NCBI GenBank assembly: GCA_015493185.1
Contig: WGDQ01000860.1
Location: 1-7,867, forward strand
Direction: 5' to 3'
From: Planctomycetaceae bacterium
GTDB lineage: Bacteria; Planctomycetota; Planctomycetia; Pirellulales; JAEUIK01
Length of the DNA stretch: 7,867 nucleotides
In this document: positions 6,261-7,867 of the stretch, one piece after another
How positions within the stretch are numbered: position 1 is the stretch's first letter
Layout: the number at the start of each line of letters is the position of its first letter
Notes under the pieces: model-generated
Database searches by the model: none
Seen by the model: only the letters and a program-made list of their open reading frames with translations
What the model was told of the DNA's origin: nothing
Translations under genes and position numbers: made by a program

Positions 6261-6707
6261 TTACTGGTTGGTGTTGTCGGTATCGGCATCCTCGGTTTCG
6301 GCTGGTCTGATTTCCTGGAGATTGCTGAGCGGGGCCTTCTGATCGGCGACATGAACGAAGGCCTTGCCCGCCTCGATCGAGACGCGATCGACCACACCCT
6401 CAATAGGATCGCCGGCGGCGGTCAGGCCGCGAATGGATTGGCCGATGAGCGAGCTGGCGCTGGCCACGCTTTGGCCCAAAAGAACGGCGTCGAGGGTTTC
6501 GCCCAACTTGCTGGTGGCCTCGATCTCGCGGATCTGGCTGATTTGCTGAAGGATTTCGGCATTCTCCAGTGGATTGAGCGGGTCCTGGTTTTGAAGCTCG
6601 GTGATCATCAGCTTCAAGAATTCGTCGAGGTCCAGGCCACGCAAGGCCGAGTTTTGACCGCCGGCCGGAGCTGTAGGGGCGTTGCTGCCGATAGGGTCTG
6701 TGGCCAT
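6261..6707 (-). CDS. flgD: FlgD, flagellar hook cap / hook assembly protein
   Basis: 148 residues, like the short Bacillus-type FlgD (about 140) and shorter than the roughly 230 of E. coli. FlgD caps the growing hook, guides FlgE polymerisation and is later replaced. The conserved N-terminal region is clear: LDLDEFLKLMITELQNQDPLNPLENAEILQQISQ from about residue 25, which in studied FlgD carries the export and cap-forming part. It is followed by SASSLIGQSIRG near 82-93 and a short beta-rich segment (EGVVDRVSIEAGKAFVHV) that resembles the C-terminal part of short FlgD forms; the larger hybrid domains of E. coli FlgD are absent. The C-terminus is acidic. ATG at 6707 has AGGAG 9 bases upstream. 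fliK lies upstream and flgE downstream, the usual hook-assembly trio. Confidence 0.94.
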   Translation of the reverse strand: MATDPIGSNAPTAPAGGQNSALRGLDLDEFLKLMITELQNQDPLNPLENAEILQQISQIREIEATSKLGETLDAVLLGQSVASASSLIGQSIRGLTAAGDPIEGVVDRVSIEAGKAFVHVADQKAPLSNLQEIRPAETEDADTDNTNQ

Positions 6708-7031
6708 CGTTATGGTCTCCTGAATGGATGAATGGCTGGACGGTTTTGGTTGTTCACTGCGGCTGTTGCGTCGTGGGGCTCATCTGGTCGAGTCGGCCCG
6801 GCGCGGCACAAGGCACGTCGACCTGGCAGCCAACACCGGTTCAATGGTCAGCGGTGTGTGCGTTGCGGTTTGTCCGAAAGTTCAAGACGCATGGGTCGGC
6901 GGTTGGTGGCTTGTGGTTTTAGCGGTTCGTGGTTTGTGGTTTTAGATGATTACGTTCAGTCGTTGGTCGTCGGTTGATTTGATCGTCGGCGTCGGGTTCG
7001 GATGGGTTTCTGTTTGACCGCGATCGTCGGC
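6708..7031. other. 324-base gap between fliK and flgD
   Basis: No gene or clear promoter seen. It contains a 12-base direct repeat, TTGTGGTTTTAG, at 6911-6922 and 6934-6945, within a GT-rich stretch. The flgD ribosome site lies at its low-coordinate end. The length leaves room for a flgD promoter, but no flagellar sigma-factor consensus was found by eye. Confidence 0.5.
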
Positions 7032-7865
7032 CTATGGGGCTATGCGGCCGGTGCGACCGGCTGATTGCCGCGAGGAGCGGTCGGAAAGTTCCCCTTGATC
7101 GCGCGGGCTCGACGAATTGCCCGAGGGGTCTTCCATCAAGTCGACATCGAACCGTTCGACACGGATACCCTGTGCCGCAAGCCGATCGCGGAGCACGGGC
7201 AGCGAGTCGAGCAACAAGGAACGGGCCGTTGAGGTTTCTGCGCGGATGTGTGCTTCGAGGGCGCCGTTTTTCAGAGTCACATCGAGCCGCAATGAACCGA
7301 GCTCTGGAGGGCTGAGTCGTAGCCGCAGGTGGCCGCCGCGCTGCACGGCGATGCGGACCGCGCCGGCAACACGCTGGATGAATCGGGCGCGAATCGCTTG
7401 TTCGGTTCCGCGAGGCTCTGAAGCTTTGGCGGCCAACGAAAGGTCGATTTTGCCGGCCCCCTTTTCATTGGCCGTGAACAACTGGCCGGTGTTGGAATCG
7501 GAACGCGAGGCGCCTTGGGCCGGCTCGGCAGGCGATGGCTTGCTGTGGCTGGCGGCGGTGCTGCTGTTTTGCAAACCACCTTGTGAATCGATGTCGGAGA
7601 CGGCCGGTTGCGCGGCGCCGGCAGCGGCAGGGGCGTTGGATGACGTTGCCGAATCCGGCGCATGGGCGGCCGATGCTGAGCGGGCGGCAGACGCGGCGTT
7701 CGACTCGGGCGGTGCGTTGCCCGTGAACGAACGGCCGGCGCGATGATCGGCCTGGCCTCGCGGCGAGCGGCGTTGTCGGTCGGCGTTGTCGTCGTCGGAA
7801 TCGGTTGTTGTTTGTTGATCGGACGAATCGGCATCGCCGGCCGTTCGTTCACGGGCAACGCACCG
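7032..7865 (-). CDS. fliK: FliK, flagellar hook-length control protein, C-terminal part (5' end outside window)
   Basis: The frame is open from the window edge to a TAG at 7032-7034, giving 277 visible residues. A TTG at 7574 could be mistaken for a start, but the frame continues upstream with typical FliK composition (Ala, Ser, Asp, Gln, Pro), so the true start lies outside. The visible N-terminal 150 residues are low-complexity, as in the ruler part of FliK. The C-terminal hook-length domain is clear: LRLRLSPPELGSLRLDVTL from about visible residue 180, then SLLLDSLPVLRDRLAAQGI and VERFDVDL to about 243. In the family this domain contacts FlhB to switch export from hook to filament proteins. 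The tail is polar. It precedes flgD as in other bacteria. The first visible codons overlap a suspicious inverted repeat (7835-7867). Confidence 0.9.
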   Translation of the reverse strand, partial: RCVARERTAGDADSSDQQTTTDSDDDNADRQRRSPRGQADHRAGRSFTGNAPPESNAASAARSASAAHAPDSATSSNAPAAAGAAQPAVSDIDSQGGLQNSSTAASHSKPSPAEPAQGASRSDSNTGQLFTANEKGAGKIDLSLAAKASEPRGTEQAIRARFIQRVAGAVRIAVQRGGHLRLRLSPPELGSLRLDVTLKNGALEAHIRAETSTARSLLLDSLPVLRDRLAAQGIRVERFDVDLMEDPSGNSSSPRDQGELSDRSSRQSAGRTGRIAP

Positions 7866-7867
7866 CC
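7708..7867. repeat. Perfect 33-bp inverted repeat ending at the window edge
   Basis: 7708-7740 and 7835-7867 are exact reverse complements over 33 bases, with 94 bases between them. Both arms lie in the fliK frame. The match stops inward at 7741/7834, and outward it is cut by the window edge, so it may be longer. The outer arm gives fliK its only visible cysteine (RCVARER), which is unlike the rest of the protein. This may be a natural hairpin or a fold-back or graph artefact at a contig end. Confidence 0.9.

Noticed and set aside
7277..7858. Minus-strand open frame rich in Pro and Arg in the fliK region
   Set aside because: It is in a different frame from the clear FliK hook-length domain and reads as a Pro/Arg/Thr shadow of the low-complexity part of fliK.
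1..7867. Search for CRISPR arrays, tRNAs, transposases, defence or toxin genes
   Set aside because: Nothing supporting any of these was seen. Every recognised coding stretch is flagellar, and the only regular repeat tract has no spacers.

Overview
This window is a single-strand flagellar gene cluster. All genes read on the minus strand, so transcription runs from high to low coordinates. The order in transcription direction is fliK (5' end cut by the window), flgD, flgE, flbD, motA, motB, fliL, then the first 103 codons of a FliM/FliN-family switch protein. The order flgD-flgE-flbD-motA-motB-fliL-fliM/N is known from spirochete and Thermotoga-like flagellar operons. The DNA is GC-rich, the proteins have Ala/Asp/Ser-rich disordered tails, and the hook protein carries tandem modules with an 'RRIYR' signature. 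Together these suggest a planctomycete, probably of the Pirellulales type, but the taxonomy is an inference from protein style, not from a marker gene.

Layout by function. 7032-7867 is FliK, the hook-length control protein. 6261-6707 is FlgD, the hook cap. 3359-5803 is FlgE, the hook subunit, at 814 residues about twice the enterobacterial length. 2727-3113 is FlbD, here starting at GTG and carrying an extra C-terminal tail. 1864-2643 is MotA and 1084-1857 is MotB, the two stator proteins. 461-1030 is FliL, the stator-associated membrane protein. 1-309 is the N-terminus of a C-ring switch protein. The first three genes build the hook; the last four form and control the torque-generating stator and switch. 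FlbD sits between the two groups.

The gaps are uneven. motA-motB is tight (6 bases), while fliK-flgD (324 bases), flgD-flgE (457) and flgE-flbD (245) are long for one operon. They hold unusual structures: a perfect 42-bp palindrome between flgE and flbD, and seven 18-bp tandem units between flgD and flgE. I found no convincing sigma-28 or sigma-54 promoter in them by eye.

I see no defence system, CRISPR array, RNA gene or insertion sequence. The points most worth a second look are the hook-protein tandem insertion, three copies of a CheY-docking-like motif in the switch protein, the palindrome, the 18-bp repeat tract, an altered GHTD motif in MotB, and a perfect 33-bp inverted repeat that ends exactly at the window edge and may be an assembly artefact.
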